From Anoplopoma fimbria (lineage: Eukaryota > Chordata > Actinopteri > Perciformes > Anoplopomatidae), in the NCBI RefSeq assembly GCF_027596085.1, contig NC_072467.1, positions 2,839,361 through 2,903,360 of the forward strand: 64,000 bases of DNA. The letters run 5' to 3'. A program made the translations under genes and the position numbers. The notes beneath the pieces are model-generated. The model did not search any database and was not told the origin of the DNA. It saw only the letters and a list, made by a program, of their open reading frames with translations. Below, one piece after another: positions 60,801-64,000 of the stretch (its first letter is position 1; every line of letters starts with the position of its first letter).

Positions 60801-63800
60801 AAATTGTCTGGAAGCATATTCTTTAAAAATGAACTCTAATCACTTCTAAAGTCTGTTCCAGTTTTTATATACGCTGTCAAGAGTGATCGTTTTATATTAT
60901 ACTGCTCATTCCGTGGGGAAAGGATGTGCTTGGTTATGGATTAACGCTGTGATCAATAACAAGATAGGAGTCCAGCTCTCTAAGCTGAGGAAAATTAATT
61001 CGAAATGCAGTCAAACTCTTATCGACCCAGAGCCAGGGGTTGCTTTCATTGCAGGTAGTTGATAATCCACCAATATTGTGATGAGCAGCTAATCTCTCAT
61101 TTTAAATATGACCTCCACTGCTCATAATAAAAGTTAAGACTGGCCATCCATTTGTTGTCCACATAGCGTAGGGTCTCTGATGCTTCTTTGTCAGCGGCGA
61201 GATACTCTGTTCCTCCGCTTTGAGTGGTAATCTTCACTTCAGGGTTTGAGGCAATTAAATATGTTGATCAGTGGTTCATTTGAACGTAGCCAAACCCTCA
61301 CTGAACTCCAAAAACCTTACTTTCAAATATATATTTGCTCTGCTTTACATACTTTAAATCAGAAGGATCATCCATTATAAGGTTTGACATCATGATTCTT
61401 TAAAATAATAACATGTCATATAGAAACAACAATGTATAAAACATGTCGAACTGTTATACACTTCGCTATTGCAAAAATAAGTTTATGCCGCTACTGTGAG
61501 AACAATACCAAGTAGTACGTCACATTAGACACATTAAAGGTTTGATAAACATTCATGATCATCAGTTTTTAAATAATTTCCACCACTAAACCGAAGATTA
61601 CTTCTTCCTAACTCAGAAATCAAATTAGCAACTGATTTAATCAACCATCATACATGTACTTATGTATCTGCATTATTTGCCCGCACAACTTGCAAAGGCG
61701 ATGCAGTTTTTAAATGGTTGTAACAAGTTTTTATTTTAACTTAATTGGAGTAGAGATGAGCAAAATCAGCTAATCAAGAAAAGAAAGCTAAAAACTCCTA
61801 ATTGTTTTCCTCTTATTTACACACTGTTTTACAGAGTCTTGGAGATCAATATTATCCACATCAGATTGAAGACTTGATGATGCAGTTTAAGATGTTTTTA
61901 GGTAAACATTGTATTATTCATTGTGTATTGAGGCCAGTTAACTCCACAATCAATCGTCCTTTCCAATCAACCAATCAAAGGTTGTTCCTCAATGACACAA
62001 GGCAGCCTTCCTCTTGGTCACCTCCAGACAAACATTATGCACAAACCTTAAAGTGGTGTTATGCAAGTTTAAAATCAGAGGCTACACAAAGCAGGTTAAT
62101 TGATGATCAACACAGTCTGCCTTTAATGAGGCCCCGGTGCCCACGGCCAGGCCCAGTTCAGCTTGTACGGGACTTTCTCGTGACGGCTCGGCTTTCTTTG
62201 ATCTTGTTTGCTTTTTCCACTGCTGGGACCGTCATTGTTGGTTTTAATTACTTCACCACTAAATGGTACAGATGAAAGATAGGTGTCTGTAATTAATAAA
62301 ATTTCCATAAATTTGAATCACTAACCAGTCTCATTAGCTCATGCCTGTTGTCTTGACTGAAGTTCCCATGTCATCTTTTTCCAACTCTAACTATACAGAA
62401 TAACATTACTTAGGGCAGGAAATCACTTGATATGCACCACATTTCTGATAATCAACTTTCACTGTAGGTAATTAAATGCAGCACATACTGTAGTCCTTCT
62501 CCAATGATTGAGGTCAACCTGAAGAAAATTCCAATTGTTGTATTAAATCATTTTAAAAGTGATAATTCTTTTCAATTAGTCGTTTCAGAGGAACACAGAC
62601 ATGTGGATTTTATTCAAGCTCAAATATGTAATCAAACTGTTGAAGAACCCATCTTTGATCATGTGTAATCAGGATCAGGGCTGTGTGGTACATCCCTGGG
62701 CCACAAACTAAATGAGTTGCAATGCTGCTGGCACTTACTGGGTTGGATGGTAGTCAGCTTGGCAGTAAGAGAGCTGTGGTGTATTCACATGACAAGAAAA
62801 GGACAGTTACACAGAGGGGCATTGGAGAAGAAAACACCTGTTGTTTTGATTACTTCAAAGATGTATGCATTAGAAAGCCAGGACACTGACTTCAATTCTG
62901 ATCAGATATATGCTTTGAATATGATACTGACTGTTGAAATTGTTTTTATTTATTATAAAAGCAAATAGATCAAATTTAAGATGAAGTTTACAGTAAAAAA
63001 CTCTTGAAGGTAAAATTGAAAATACTTTTTCTTCTTTCAGGCTCACAACGCTACAAAAGTCCATTTTTATTCAGTAATTCAATCATATTAATAATTCATC
63101 GTTTTACAGCGTAAAGAAATCACTACTCTAAATATGATAAGGACATTTTTTTATTTACCTACAGAGTAAAAATGAAGCTTCTCTCAATTATAGCAGACCA
63201 GGTCAGACATGGAAGCAAGTCTTTGTGACAGAGCTCTATAATCTTGTGGGGAACAGCCTATCATTACCAGGCTGTGTGGTAATAGACTGACATGGATGCT
63301 ATGGGGAGCAATTGATTCCACACATCAATCAGTAGGGAAACTCATCTTAACGATTGCAAAGAAGTGGCTTGTTTGTCCTCAACATCACCATAAATGCTAA
63401 CATGGAAGCAGAGCACAATACCTGCAGCTGAGTGAAGGGGTAGTTACCCAAGAAATTCATTAGTTTACTCCTACTTTGTCTTCCCTCTGATAATTTAAGG
63501 CACGTTTAATACCTGCAAATGTATACTGATGCTCTCCGGCTCAGATGAAATGGTGAAAAGTAATTGCCACTCAACAAACGAGTTCACAAGACTGAACTCT
63601 GTTTTCCATACAGATCATCAATCTTGAATATCACGTCCAATATTTGGATCTAGGCGTTGGATTTAGCTTTCCTTGTTAATGAATGATTCCACAGAGATTT
63701 TCATTAATGGGAAAAAAATTAAAGTATCAAAGAGAAGCATGTATTATTTTTCTCAATGTGTTTCTTGATATTGAATATGTATCATTGGCGTTTTAATTGT

Positions 63801-64000
63801 TCAATAATCCACAGTTTTCTGTATGGACCTTTTTTCCCATATACAAAGAAAATCACAGACCAGCATCACTCTCTTTCATCGCAATTTCTCTGCTATGTCT
63901 TCATCTGCGGAAATCTGTGCCAGTAAGTACAAAAGACGCAGCTGGATGCTGTGAATATACTATCCTCCACTCTAAAAGGGAAGGGTCCCACCTGATTAAG
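57858..64000. other. Gene-free downstream flank to the window end
   Basis: No exon is recognised. Complex unique patches at 58020-58260, 59810-60000, 60940-61250 and 63230-63310 (CCTATCATTACCAGGC) may be regulatory. The strongest, 62080-62290, is listed separately. The remainder is AT-rich. Confidence 0.5.
62080..62290. promoter_or_regulatory. Candidate conserved non-coding element with TCF, Fox and Sox motifs
   Basis: A GC-balanced island in AT-rich DNA. It carries CTTTGATC (perfect TCF/LEF core, 62196-62203), an adjoining TTGTTTGC (forkhead-like), CATTGTT (Sox, 62233-62239) and TTTTAATTACTTC. A 157-codon open frame spans it but shows no family resemblance. Confidence 0.35.

Noticed and set aside
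61802..62275. Open frame of 157 codons, + strand
   Set aside because: No family resemblance, and it crosses an enhancer-like segment. Length is within chance for 64 kb.

Overview
The window is vertebrate, almost certainly ray-finned fish, nuclear DNA. It is AT-leaning, about one gene per 64 kb, has canonical GT-AG introns, many long pure (CA/TG)n microsatellites, and interspersed repeats of kinds familiar from teleost genomes. There is no sign of prokaryotic or organellar organisation.

One protein-coding gene can be supported: an orthologue of NR2F1 (COUP-TFI), best called nr2f1a, on the + strand. Its coding sequence lies in three exons (34196-34646, 35706-36233, 38110-38384) that join in frame to give 417 residues. 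It has a two-finger C4 DNA-binding domain encoded in exon 1 and a nuclear-receptor ligand-binding domain encoded in exons 2 and 3. A promoter-like segment with CCAAT, a DR1-type nuclear-receptor element and a TATA-like box lies at about 33290-33475. A 5' leader of about 750 nt contains a TG microsatellite, and a long AU-rich 3' UTR runs to an ATTAAA signal at 40563.

The most interesting signal lies about 3 kb upstream of the main start. A short ATG reading frame (31229-31265) ends at a GT splice donor in exactly the phase needed to join exon 2. It would give a receptor of about 279 residues lacking the zinc fingers, resembling the DNA-binding-domain-less isoform known for the paralogue NR2F2. 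A C-rich, quadruplex-prone tract precedes it at 30823-30890.

The flanks (1 to about 30.8 kb, and 40.6 to 64 kb) hold no gene I can recognise. They look like the regulatory desert that surrounds COUP-TF genes in vertebrates. They contain non-repetitive stretches rich in homeodomain, POU, TCF, Sox and nuclear-receptor-like motifs (candidate conserved non-coding elements), two candidate CTCF sites, at least four degraded interspersed repeats, and about ten long dinucleotide arrays. The layout suggests a single developmental transcription factor gene, possibly autoregulated through DR1-type sites, with its enhancers spread through the surrounding DNA. Conservation itself cannot be seen in one sequence, so enhancer calls have low confidence.
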